Part shown: positions 39,982-51,930 of the stretch, in pieces | Layout: the number at the start of each line of letters is the position of its first letter | How positions within the stretch are numbered: the first letter of the stretch is position 1 | DNA from: Axinella damicornis | Taxonomy: Eukaryota > Porifera > Demospongiae > Axinellida > Axinellidae | Reading direction: 5' to 3' | DNA length: 64,000 nt | NCBI GenBank assembly: GCA_963931865.1 | Contig: OZ007505.1 | Coordinates: forward strand, 620,001-684,000 | Program-made: the position numbers and the translations under genes | The notes under the pieces: generated by a model | Told to the model about the DNA's origin: nothing | What the model saw: the letters and a program-made list of their open reading frames with translations, nothing else | Database searches by the model: none

Positions 39982-42900
39982 AATGAGAGGAGTGGCTTAG
40001 TTATCCTAAAGCTACTTGCATGTTGGAGTGACCGCCCCTTGCCTTCCTCCCTCACAGAATGTCGGCAGCTCGGCCATTATCTGGGGAGTTGGGAGCAGCA
40101 ACCTCCACCTCCCCATCCCCTCCAGCTGTCCTCTGGGCCTCAAGCTCCTGCTGGAGATGTGCTGGTGAGTGCTCAGGTCACTTTACTGGGGTTTACAAGA
40201 GTTTACAATAGTGGATGAGATTTTACTGAGTTTTACAAGAATTGCAATGGTGAATGGGAGAATTTACAATGGATACAGGTTGTACAAGGGTTTTGGAACT
40301 ATGACCACAGTTGTGTACTAGTTACAATGGAGCAGAGATATTCTATTTTTGGGCTATTTGTCACATGAGGTGGCTACTAAAATCAGCTGCTAGGTATGCT
40401 GTAGCAATAGCCAGCAGCTGCTGTTTTCATTGCAAGTGATTCAGTCAGCACCTGGAGAGGATATGATGCTGGGACGGTCCCTCCACATATCCTGTCTATT
40501 TATAGTAAATTTATGCTAGTGGCCCACACATGCTGGTGACCATGTAGCTAGTGTGTAGTCCTACAGGTTCAGAGGCCAGCGCACCCCGGCCTAAGGCATA
40601 GGTATTACCGGTGTGCTGCTCCATGGGAACCTGGTGGGCTGGCATTGGTATACAAACTTAGAGAAAACTGCAACTTTGTAGTAGAGATTTTCTGATTTCA
40701 AGTTTGTCGTGCGTACCCAGTATGATGAGTGATTGAACGGTCCTATCTCTGTCTCCTAGGCAACCAAAGCCCAAGAACCGTCCCTCATTCCGTCAAATCC
40801 TGATGCACCTTGACCTTGCAGCTGGAGCTTTTCTGGCTATTCCACCGGAAACCTACCTGACAACTCAGGTAGATTATACTCTCCTCCATTGTGATGTTGA
40901 TTGACCAGTTGGATGGCCTTATTATCAAGTTTGATTAAAGCAGCTCCATCTCCTTCCCCTTCTCCTCCCCTTCCCTTCTCCCTTCTGCTCCCTCCCGTCC
41001 TCCCTCCCGTTCTCCCTCCCATCCTCCCTCCCATCCTCCCTCCCGTCCTCCCTCCTGTCCTCCCTCCTGTCCTCCCTCCCATCCTCCCTCCTGTCCTCCC
41101 TCCTGTCCTCCCTCCCATCCTCCCTCCTGTCCTCCCTCCCATCCTCCCTCCTGTCCTCCCTCTCCTGTCCTCCCTCCTGTCCTCCCTCCCATCCTCCCTC
41201 CTGTCCTCCCTCATGTCCTCCCTCCCATCCTCCCTCCTGTCCTCCCTCTCCTGTCCTCCCTCCTGTCCTCCCTCCCATCCTCCCTCCTGTCCTCCCTCTC
41301 CTGTCCTCCCTCCTGTCCTCCCTCCCATCCTCCCTCCTGTCCTCCCTCATGTCCTCCCTCCCATCCTCCCTCCTGTCCTCCCTCTCCTGTCCTCCCTCCT
41401 GTCCTCCCTCCCATCCTCCCTCCTGTCCTCCCTCATGTCCTCCCTCCCATCCTCCCTCCTGTCCTCCCTCCTGTCCTCCCTCCTGTCCTCCCTCCCATCC
41501 TCCCTCCTGTCCTCCCTCCCATCCTCCCTCCCATCCTCCCTCCTCCTCACCCCTCTCGCTCTTCCTCTCCCTTGCTCTCCTCTCTCTTCAGGGGAACTGG
41601 CATGAGGAGATTGAGAGGCACATGAGCAAGCTACGGACAGAGGGAATTCCAACTGACGGTGGCCTCATCATGCAGAGAGAGGAGGAACTGAAGTGAGACA
41701 CACACCCTAGACAGACCAGTTTATACACTTCATTGTGAGGGTTAGGATTTTTGGTGAACTTGACTACTTTACATCTCCCGGGTGGGTGTGGTCAAGATTC
41801 AGCTCAGCTGAAAAACCTTATGACCTCTCCTCTCTCCTCATCTCCACTCATTTCCCCCTCCCTCTCCTCCCCCCCCCCCCCCCCCCCCCCCCCCCCCAGG
41901 CATGCACGCGATGTGAGGCAGATGTACGAACACCGGCTGGAACATGCTGACCAGCTCTACCATAAGCTCAGCAATTGTAAGAGACAGCTGGATTCCAGGG
42001 AGCTGGAGCTGAAAAGGTGAATGGCTGTGTTGATGTCATGATGTCCAGATGTGCATAGTGAAATGCAGAGATGCTTTGCCCTTGGTGACCAAAAGTAGCT
42101 AACGACTAGACCTAAAGTTTTGGTAAGTGTTTTGATGTAGGGCGTGGGCATTGTGCGCTGCTGTCATGGTAGCGTGGCCAACAAACAAAACATGAATTGT
42201 TGAATTGGCAGTTGCACCTGAACTCTGTGTATGGTAAGTGCTACAAATTCACAACTACATTATCAAGGGATCCATTCACATTACATCGAGGTTCCAGAAC
42301 ATTTGAACCTCTGTTGATCCATCTTTCAACCTCATGAACAGTGCATGGTTCATAATGGGTCAGGAGAGTTGAACCACATACATGTTGACTACCGTATATC
42401 TTCTAAAAATTCGGCTGGTTTTTATTACTTATTGATAAGCTTTGCCGAAATAATTAGAAGTAAAATCGCAAAATTTGTACCAAAATGCAAAAGTGCCGAA
42501 TAATTAGAAGTGCTACCCGCGGTCGGTCGGTCGCTTTTTTTCCACTCGGTATTCGTCGTGCACCTTCATATATGCCAACTCGCAAACACCTGAAATTCTT
42601 TTCCCGTATTGTGGCATGCCATTCTAGTCTTCTGTGGTACATGTACTCGTAAGCTCCTGGCTGTAATGTGTGCTCTAAGCTATGTCCACACATGGTCTGA
42701 CCTGACTCTCTGCTCTGTCTCTGCAGACGTGAGCGGCAGCTGAACGAGTACTACAGCAAGCTGAAGCGCCGAGGCTCCTCCCACCCGCCTCTCGACCCAA
42801 CCTGCATCAACCTTGCGACTACTGATTCCAGTGAGGATGAACGTATTGATGGTCACATCCCTGCCACGCCTCCTACAAAGGTCACCTCACCAAAGCTCCC

Positions 42901-45054
42901 GGGAGAGCGAGGGGTCATGTTTGCCACTCCCACCAGTGGGAGGAAGAAGATATGGCGGCGAAAGAGGCGGACCAGCGAGAAGACATTAAGCCCGGACAAA
43001 GAGGAAGGTACGTTTCTCTTAGCACACCTGATTACATCACTTCAGGTTCCTCCCCTTTGCACTGTTGTCCAAATGGTAAGAGATCCTAGGGGTATTGTAG
43101 TCTCTTGCCCGGTGAATATTCTGTCTTGTGTGAGGCAAGCATGACATGATTGTTGTACCTCACCTCATGCATGGCAGGTCCAGGATTCCTGAGGAAGATA
43201 CGAGATACGGACATGCTAACCCGGAGGCAGTCCCTCCCTCCCCTTGCCTCCCTCCCCCCTCCCCCTCCCTCTCCAACACTCTCGTCTGAAGCTGCTTCTC
43301 CGTTTATCAGTGCAGAGACTCAGCGGCTGCTCAACCCAGCCAGAGATGAGGAAACCTCTGAGAAACAAGACAAAGCAATCACACCAGGGGGCAGCTTTTC
43401 CCCACAAGTAGCAGAATTTCTGCAGAGTTTCAAACGTACGCATCACAGAACAGGCTCGAATGGGTCGGTCCAGAGTATCAAGAATCACAGACGGCAAGGA
43501 TCGAACGGTTCAACAAGAAGCTTCAGAAATGGTACCATTGAAAGGAGAGGGGACTCGCACACAGACACACCTCTCAAGGGCTCTCACTCCAACTCTACGT
43601 GCAGCATTCAGAGGAACCTGAGTCACAGGTCCTCAGCAGAACACACGCCCACTCACAGGCTGTCCGGTTCCGGTATCCCATACTCCAAACTTGACATGTC
43701 AGAATCCGATAATGGGGAACATGAAACTGGTACTCACTCATCGACCTTTGACCCTCTGACTTCAGCAAGTATGACGGAAAGCCCCTTCCCTGCTCTGCTA
43801 ACACGAAAGCAGATGTCACAATCACAGGAAGGTGATGTAATGCCTAGTGACGTCCCTGGTACCAGCAGTGGCCCGCGTAGGCTGCATCGAGAGCTGTACA
43901 GCAATGAGAGTGGTGTAGACACACCTGGCAGTGATGGACACGAGGCTGATTCTGAAGCCAATGATGGAGACTGTGAGAGCACGGGGGAGGACGAAGACGA
44001 AAACCCACTTGACGGGTTGAATGAGTCATGCGATGAATCTCCTCGATCTCCATTTGAAAGCGACGAAGTCACTTCTAGCTCAACGCCTGATCTTATTCCA
44101 GACACCAACTCCACCTCAAATCTCATTCCAGATGCCAACTCCACCACAATGCTCATTCCAAGATCCTCCGACCAGCCTGCCTCCCCAACCCACTTTCAGT
44201 TTCAACATTTGATGTCTTCTAGTGCCATACTCCGTACCAAAACCGACCCGTTTCAAGTTCTGCCCACCCACGCCCTTCTGAATAGTTCTGACACAGCTTC
44301 TAGCTCTCAAAAGAGGAGGGAGAGAGGATCTTCTCCAAATGCTGAGAATAGCAGTTCTTCAACTATGAGTGTGGGGACAGTGACAGACGGGAAGACCCAT
44401 GGACAAGTAGCAATGCTCATATCACAGTTTGAGAGCAGTTCTCACAGCGAAGGTAGTAGCCTCCATGCCTCTGCTGCCGCCCCTGATCTGTCCGGCCCAC
44501 AGCCAGAGATTCCCATCCACATTCGCAGAGAATCACATGACGTGGATCCTTGCGGAAGCTACTCACCAGTGCAGGTGGAGGAGAGCCTGGAAGGTCAGTA
44601 CCATCTCATTCCGAGACTACCTCTATCCCAGTTCCAGACCAATGCTCACTGTTGACCGTGTACCCCTTGCAGGGACCCAGGGTGGCGGCTGGCAGCTGGG
44701 GAGCCTCAGCAACAGTGTGACAACAATCGTGAGACACTACTTTGAGAATGTGGGGAACAAGGAGCTGCTGAAACTACGCAATCAGCGGAGCACAAGCAGC
44801 ACTGAGCTGGAAGATAGCGGCATTCAGGTACCCGCCCTGCTTGTCGGTCAGTCTGTCCATCTACCTGTCTGATAGTTTTGTTCCTACCCGCCCTGCTTGT
44901 CGGTCAGTCTGTCCATCTACCTGTCTGATAGTTTTGTTCCTTGCATCTGTCCAGCCGTCTGTCTGGTATCTCATATTTCTTCCCTTCTCTCTGCCTATCC
45001 AACTGACATCCTTATCTCCCTCTGCAGAGCCCTCTGGGTACTCCTGTTATCTGA
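37618..45054 (+). CDS. MAP3K13: Dual leucine zipper-type MAP kinase kinase kinase (MAP3K12/13, DLK/LZK), 11 exons
   Basis: This cytosolic Ser/Thr kinase phosphorylates MKK4/7 to activate JNK and p38; in animals it serves axon stress responses. Exons 37618-38234, 38384-38575, 39719-39929, 40058-40164, 40760-40868, 41592-41692, 41900-42016, 42727-43007, 43178-44593, 44673-44827 and 45028-45054 join to 1110 residues. The kinase domain is about 150-412: Gly loop GSGSQGAV, Lys in IAVKK, HRDLKSLN, DFG at 283-285, and [18 protein letters not shown] has Leu where vertebrate DLK has Pro. A coiled-coil or zipper segment follows at about 430-500 ([17 protein letters not shown]), then a basic stretch ([11 protein letters not shown]) and a long Ser/Thr/acidic disordered tail. 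It could be ancestral to both DLK and LZK, so the symbol is approximate. Confidence 0.93.
39950..39980. repeat. Poly-G tract just inside MAP3K intron 3
   Basis: About 30 G begin some 20 bases after the donor at 39930, on the sense strand. Confidence 0.95.
40945..41590. repeat. (CCTCCCTCCTGT)n tract upstream of MAP3K exon 6
   Basis: About 640 bp of sense-strand polypyrimidine with 10-12 bp higher-order units, running to the acceptor at 41591. Confidence 0.95.
41820..41897. repeat. C/T-rich and poly-C tract upstream of MAP3K exon 7
   Basis: It ends in about 28 C directly before the acceptor AG at 41898-41899. Confidence 0.95.
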
Positions 45055-45315
45055 TGCATGGTGACCAACATTTTCATTTGACCACTTTGTAATATGAAAC
45101 CTCTGTACTATCTATCTATTTATTCACATGAAATATTTATCATTATGATGCTGGTAGCAATCAGATCTCATTGTGATGACTTCGTTACTCCAGAGTTTGC
45201 AGTGTGGGCTGTTGTCACTTGTTTTGTACACTGAAGACTTAGTTTGTGTGTGTGTTGTGAAATGTTGACTTCACAATGTTTGTATAATAATTCCTTGCAA
45301 TTGGAAGGTACTTGT

Positions 45316-45516
45316 AATGGATACGACGGCCGAGTGGTTAAAGTATTCTGCCAATCAAACGGTTGCTGGTTTGAGTCCCACAATTTCTTTCTCTCCTAGG
45401 AGTTGACTCGTGCAGCTCTATATCCTAAAATGAGGTGTGTTCTTGAAGGCATTATCACTTGAAATACGTAGTTCACACTGCATCGTTCGGAGGGGATGTA
45501 AAGCCGACTCTCCCAG
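45316..45516 (+). mobile_element. tRNA-derived SINE, family A, second copy
   Basis: The head gacggccgagtggttaaag and B-box ggtttgagtcccac resemble a serine tRNA. The body shares ctcctaggagttgactc and ggaggggatgtaaagcc with the copy at 12366. Confidence 0.75.
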
Positions 45517-45519
45517 GGG

Positions 45520-45735
45520 ACCGTGGGTACCATTGCAGCTTGATACCGTGGGTACCAATGCAGCTTGATACCGTGGGTACCATTGCAGCTTGATACCATA
45601 TGGGTACCAATGCAGCTTGATACCGTGGGTACCATTGCAGCTTGATACCGTGGGTACCATTGCAGCTTGATACCGTGGGTACCAATGCAGCTTGATACCG
45701 TGGGTACCAATGCAGCTTGATGCATGGGTACCAGT
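45520..45735. repeat. 25 bp minisatellite, about eight copies
   Basis: The unit is ccgtgggtaccattgcagct plus tgata, with C/A variation. It starts exactly at the 3' end of the SINE body, so it may have grown from the SINE tail. Confidence 0.95.
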
Positions 45736-46010
45736 CGGACCAGCTAGTATAGTCACTCTGTTTTAGTTATAATAATTATTTAGTGTTCAAGATTGTATTC
45801 CATAGTCTAGTGGTCCATTCCAGTAGCATTCCAGTAATCCAACTGTCTGGCTGTTCCGTTTGTTCCGACCCTAGCACCCTGCCTAGCCCTATAGACTATA
45901 ATTATGTGTACTGTCTGTCTGTTTCTAAATGTTGCACACTTCCGCGCATGGTGTGTTTACGTTTCATGCTCATACCGTGACCGTTTCATGAATCAACTTG
46001 TCAGTAGAGG

Positions 46011-49000
46011 ATGCTAGGCGTCATGCAGAGCCCTGGTATCTCACCCTCTAGGCAAGGTACTCTCTGGAAGTGGACAAACTATCTCTCTGGTGAGCTTAAA
46101 GTGTGTCACCATTGTAGGCCCAGGGTTATCTTTCATGTTTGCAGGTAGCCACTTATGATGTTCAGAGATCTGAGAGTGAGACAGAGTAGAATTGTACCAT
46201 CTTTTCCTCCCTCTTGCTCTCCCCTCCAATCTATCCCCCCTCCCCTCCCCCTCCACTCATCACAGGATGGCAGCCCCGCTGGTTCATCCTGGACTCCGGT
46301 ATCCTCTCCTACTACCTTGGTCCCAGTGAGGTGAACCAAGGCTGCCGAGGGTCCTTGAAGGTGGCATCATGTGACATCATAGGTGAGCGACAAAGAGCTC
46401 GTTCATGGGGTGATTATATGAAATTCGAGTAAATAATTACCTGCACGGGTGAGGTATAGGCGTGACACCAGACTACATGTAACGGGTCATGTGAGGTATG
46501 TTTTTGTGGCCAAATTGGCACATTTTGGAAACCAGTTTCTACAATCTATGGCACTTTTTGACATGCCAACATTGGCATAAAACCAAAATTGGCAGAAACA
46601 GCACTCATGTTCTATAGGGTCACTGATGTGCCATTTCTGCTAAAAATGGACCAGTGAACTGAAATTGGTATTGGAGATAATTATGCATAAGTAGACCTGG
46701 AAGCACTAGGTGTAGGTATGTGAATGAGATATGAAGCTGGGGATTAGCCTCGTTCCCAGGCTCTCGTTCTCGGAAGGGAGAAGAGAGCCTGGTAACATTG
46801 GGGGGGTCAAACCATTGACTTCCGGCGCGTCATCGTTCATGTGATAAACAAAGGACACTCCTACTTTTGTGGTAAATGTCGCGTGAGTTACAAATCAGTC
46901 ACACGCTATTCGAAATATTACTGTTCATTCTCAAGGCATCCCCGGCTTTGTAGAGATCCGAGACACTTCTTAGAAGCAAACCGGACAACTCACCTTGCGA
47001 ACCGTAGATCCTGAAAGCGGTGACAGACGATGAGCGAGCTGATCCCGCAAACAAACCGAAGTGAACAGCCCTCTAAGACCAGTGGCCGTCTCGCACACCT
47101 GTCATCTGCCTTTCACCAACCTTTGAGGGGTACTTCGTCTTTGACGCTCATTTCTGAGTCTACAATTCGTGCGTTAGCACGGCAGTGAAGGTTAACACGC
47201 CTACAAAATAGTCACATGTTCACGTGTTTTCGTTCTGCAATCTGATTGGTTCCGCGAGAATCCTTGCGGCGGAAGTCCACGGTTTAACCCCCCCAATGTT
47301 ACCAGGCTCTCTTCTCCCTTCCGAGAACGAGAGCCTGGGAACGAGGCTAGCTGGGGATTGTGTCATTGCGGTCAGCATAAAAAGAGCTTTCAGATGATGT
47401 CCTTTAATCTCGGTCACATTTTTGTCAAAAATCGCAGTCAGCCAAAGGCTATAAACCATGATTTTGGATCAAAATTTAACCGACAGCAACACAGACATCA
47501 TTGTAATGCTCCATTCATGCTGATTGCAATGGTGCAAATCCCATCATTCCTAGTCCAAAGATACCTATCATATTAGTGTGCTATAGCTGCATGTATACTT
47601 CATTTCCAGGCCTTCTACACTGCCGCTTAAAGTATTTTTGCGTACTGTAAACGATCAGAAACTAGACGTGTAGAAGGCATGGGAACGAGGCTATGCATGC
47701 CCCCAGGATGCCCTCCACAACGAGTCTGTGTAGGTGTAATACATGTAGACAAGACTTGGCTTGAATGGCTTCACTGTGTATCCTTGGTGTGCTGTTGCTC
47801 ACCAGGAGTGCTAATTTTGGTTTGTTGTTCCACTTTTGTCAGAATGGCACATCCGTCACCCTACAGGACCGGAGTGCTGTTTCATAATTGACATGTCAAC
47901 TGTGCCATAATTGGTAGATCCAAAATGTGCCAGTTTTGGCATGTGGACATACCTGGGCTATATAATTTGCAGTATATATACGTTTGAAGGTGCAGTGAAG
48001 GAAAACTTACTAGGTGCAAGGGACACTCCTGCTCAGAGCCTGGGGAAAGTTTGTGTGGTTTAGCTCTTGGCTGTACTCACTCTGGGGAAAGTTTGTGTGG
48101 TTTCAATTTTAATATTATTGTGAAGTAAATTGAGTACATTGTAGCCTTAAACCTACTCTGAAGAATCTCTGATCAGTGTTCCTTCACAGTACAGTGTACA
48201 TATTGATCAGTGTTCCTTCACAGTACAGTGTACATATTGATCAGTGTTCCTTCACAGTGCAGTGTACGTATTGATCAGTGTTCCTTCACAGTGCAGTGTA
48301 CATATTGATCAGTGTTCCTTCACAGTGCAGTGTACATATTGATCAGTGTTCCTTAACAGTGCAGTGTACATATTGATCAGTGTTCCTTAACAGTGCAGTG
48401 TACGTATTGATCAGTGTTCCTTCACAGTGCAGTGTACGTATTGATCAGTGTTCCTCAGTGTACGTATTGATCAGTGTTCCTTCACAGTACAGTGTACGTA
48501 TTGATCAGTGTTCCTTCACAGTGCAGTGTACATATTGATCAGTGTTCCTTCACAGTGCAGTGTACGTATTGATCAGTGTTCCTTAACAGTGCAGTGTACA
48601 TATTGATCAGTGTTTCTTCACAGTGCAGTGTACATATTGATCAGTGTTCCTTAACAGTGCAGTGTACATATTGATCAGTGTTCCTTAACAGTGCAGTGTA
48701 CGTATTGATCAGTGTTCCTTCACAGTGCAGTGTACATATTGATCAGTGTTCCTTCACAGTACAGTGTACGTATTGATCAGTGTTCCTTAACAGTGCAGTG
48801 TACATATTGATCAGTGTTCCTTAACAGTGCAGTGTACATATTGATCAGTGTTCCTTCACAGTGCAGTGTACATATTGATCAGTGTTCCTTCACAGTGCAG
48901 TGTACATATTGATCAGTGTTCCTTCACAGTGCAGTGTACATATTGATCAGTGTTCCTTCACAGTGCAGTGTACATATTGATCAGTGTTCCTTAACAGTGC

Positions 49001-50680
49001 AGTGTACATATTGATCAGTGTTCCTTCACAGTGCAGTGTACATATTGATCAGTGTTCCTCAGTGTACATATTGATCAGTGTTCCTTCACAGTGCAGTGTA
49101 CATATTGATCAGTGTTCCTCAGTGTACATATTGATCAGTGTTTCTTCACAGTGCAGTGTACATATTGATCAGTGTTCCTCAGTGTACGTATTGATCAGTG
49201 TTTCTTCACAGTGCAGTGTACGTATTGATCAGTGTTCCTTCACAGTGCAGTGTACATATTGATCAGTGTTCCTTCACAGTGCAGTGTACATATTGATCAG
49301 TGTTCCTCAGTGTACGTATTGATCAGTGTTCCTTCACAGTGCAGTGTACATATTGATCAGTGTTCCTTCACAGTGCAGTGTACATATTGATCAGTGTTCC
49401 TCAGTGTACGTATTGATCAGTGTTTCTTCACAGTGCAGTGTACGTATTGATCAGTGTTCCTTCACAGTGCAAGTCAACAGTGCACAGCGGACATGTTTAT
49501 GTACAGAACCCCACACAATTTCCCCTCCATAGTTAATGAGGGATCAGCCCTGCGTAAACTTTTCCATGGAAGATTAAATGTTTACTTACTACTCTGGTCT
49601 CCTTCCCAGGCCGTTTGCAATGGAATGAGGTTAACTAGTATTCAAGAAAATGAAGTATGAATGCATAATTTGGGTAGTGTAGTAAATTGGAATGGAATGA
49701 GCAGAACTGTCTCATTCCGAGACCAAGGTTCGACTATCTTTGTCTGTTTTCACTGCATGGATGGCACTGTAAAAGTATAGCCTCCAAGGTTAGGGTTAGG
49801 GTTAGGGGTAGTAGCCTCCAAGGTGGTGGTAACCTCATGCAACTCTGGCATGTATGCAGCCTTGTTCCCGCACACTGCATGTACTAACCTAACCTTGGAG
49901 GTACCATGTGTAGATGGTCAGCAGAAAGAAAGTCGTACCAGTCTCAATGAAGGTCTATACTGTTCATTCCATTTCATCCTGTCCCCAGTTTTACCAGTAC
50001 CCTAGTATCCTGATGTGACACTGGAAGTGTAACGGGTTACATTACCCTAGTATCCTGATGTGACACTAGAATTGTAATGGGTTACATGGCTGCATGTTTA
50101 TATATTCTGTTCTCCTGTTCTAAACAGTGCACCCTAGCGACCACCAGAGGATGGACATTGTGATGCCTGGAGGGCGGCACATCTACCTGCGTGCTGCCTC
50201 CACTGCGGAGCGGCAGCAGTGGCTGATCGCACTGGGATCCACCAAGCAGGGAGAAGCGTCCCTGGAGCCCAGTGAGTTGCTGTGGGATGTTAGTCACTGT
50301 GCAAGGGGTGGTCACTCCAATACCACCATACTTAGAGCTGCGACCGGAGTCACAACCGTGACTGTCCAAAAACTGCCTGTGACCATGTGACCACACTGCT
50401 AAACTGCCGGTGACCCTGTGACCGTCACAAAAAACAATCTAGTGTGACCGCGTGACTGTGTGACCTTTTGGTAGTATACGGAGTAATACGGTGAGCCACA
50501 CCCATTCCACACCTACATCCACAGTCCAAACTCATGGCAGTTGCCATTTGTTTCTCTTACAAATGGCCTGGGAGTGTGTAGTTCTCCCAACCGGAAGTTT
50601 GTTTCCATAAACTTTCATGTAACGGATAGAGTCAGGCATTTCACTTTCAGAAACACTCTCATACGCTGTCTATCTGCTCC

Positions 50681-50711
<31 letters not shown>

Positions 50712-51884
50712 ACACACACATATGCATAGCTCGATCAGAACAGGTGAGAGATGAGTCGCTGAAATCCAAGATGGCGGAACTCCACCTTAACTGCCAGCTG
50801 CTTGTCACTCAGATCTCCAACATCAAGTCCACTGTCGCCACAGCGCAGCCAGACGTGAAGGTCAGTGCGTGTACAGGTATTGACCAGAGGGGGCTGGATT
50901 TACAGGCTGCTAGGGCCCAAGACATAGTGCAACAAAGAGGATTATTATGCTGGACTGCAGACCTTAAGGTCCCAGTTGCAGGAGAATCATATGAAGACAA
51001 CAGGTGACACTGTTTCTACACCACTCATCCTTTTCTCTCTCAAGACCCTGTCCGAGATGTCGACCCTGGTCTCAACAACTTGCGATGCCTTTCTGAATGT
51101 CCTGGCCGAGTGCATGGATCTCTCATTCGCTGGAGGTGAGTGGTTCGGTCAGGTGATCAGAGGGAGTGTGCATGTGTGTACAGCCATGCTGGGAGGCCGT
51201 CCTGTGAGACCATGCTGGGAGGCCGTCCTGTGAGACCATGCTGTTGTATGGTAGACGTTGCCATATCATGCAAGCCATGCCCACTGTACTTGCCACTAAT
51301 CCTGTACAAAACGACCAGCCACCTGTCTGGAGTGGCCAGCCACCTGTCTGGAGTGGCCAGCCACCTGTCTGGAGTGGCCAGCCACCTGTCTGGAGTGGCC
51401 AGCCACCTGTCTGGAGTGGCCAGCCACCTGTCTGGAGTGGCCAGCCACCTGTCTGGAGTGACCAGCCACCTGTCTGGAGTGACCAGCCACCTGTCTGGAG
51501 TGGCCAGCCACCTGTCTGGAGTGACCAGCCACCTGTCTGGAGTGGCCAGCCACCTGTCTGGAGTGACCAGCCACCTGTCTGGAGTGACCAGCCACCTGTC
51601 TGGAGTGGCCAAAGATACTGGTCCTTAGGGTGACCACTATGGACATGTTCCACTGTAATTCCATTTGACCATTGTTTGGTGGGCTCGAACCTTCGTTCAT
51701 GAATAGGTACCTTGTCTTCCTGACCTCTGAATGTCTGTCTCTGTACCTAACTCTCTGTCATGGCAACCATGTATGAACTGCTGCTGAGTTGTGTCTATCC
51801 TAGTTCATCCTAGTTCCCAGTGTTGGAGTTTCATCCAGCAGAGGAAGGAGGGGGAGAACCACAGCCATGCCACCCCACCCTCTA

Positions 51885-51930
<46 letters not shown>

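Larger units (their letters stand above)
45055..46010. other. Intergenic region between the MAP3K gene and PLEKHA8
   Basis: It contains a family-A SINE and a 25 bp minisatellite. Part of 45740-46010 may be the PLEKHA8 promoter. No other gene is visible. Confidence 0.55.
46494..47953. mobile_element. TIR element of the GGTAT/GGCACATTTTGG family, copy 2, with two nested foldbacks
   Basis: The ends aggtatgtttttgtggcc and gttttggcatgtggacatacct match the copy at 32292-33298. Foldback elements at 46746-47348 and about 47607-47692 sit inside it. It lies in PLEKHA8 intron 2. Confidence 0.7.
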
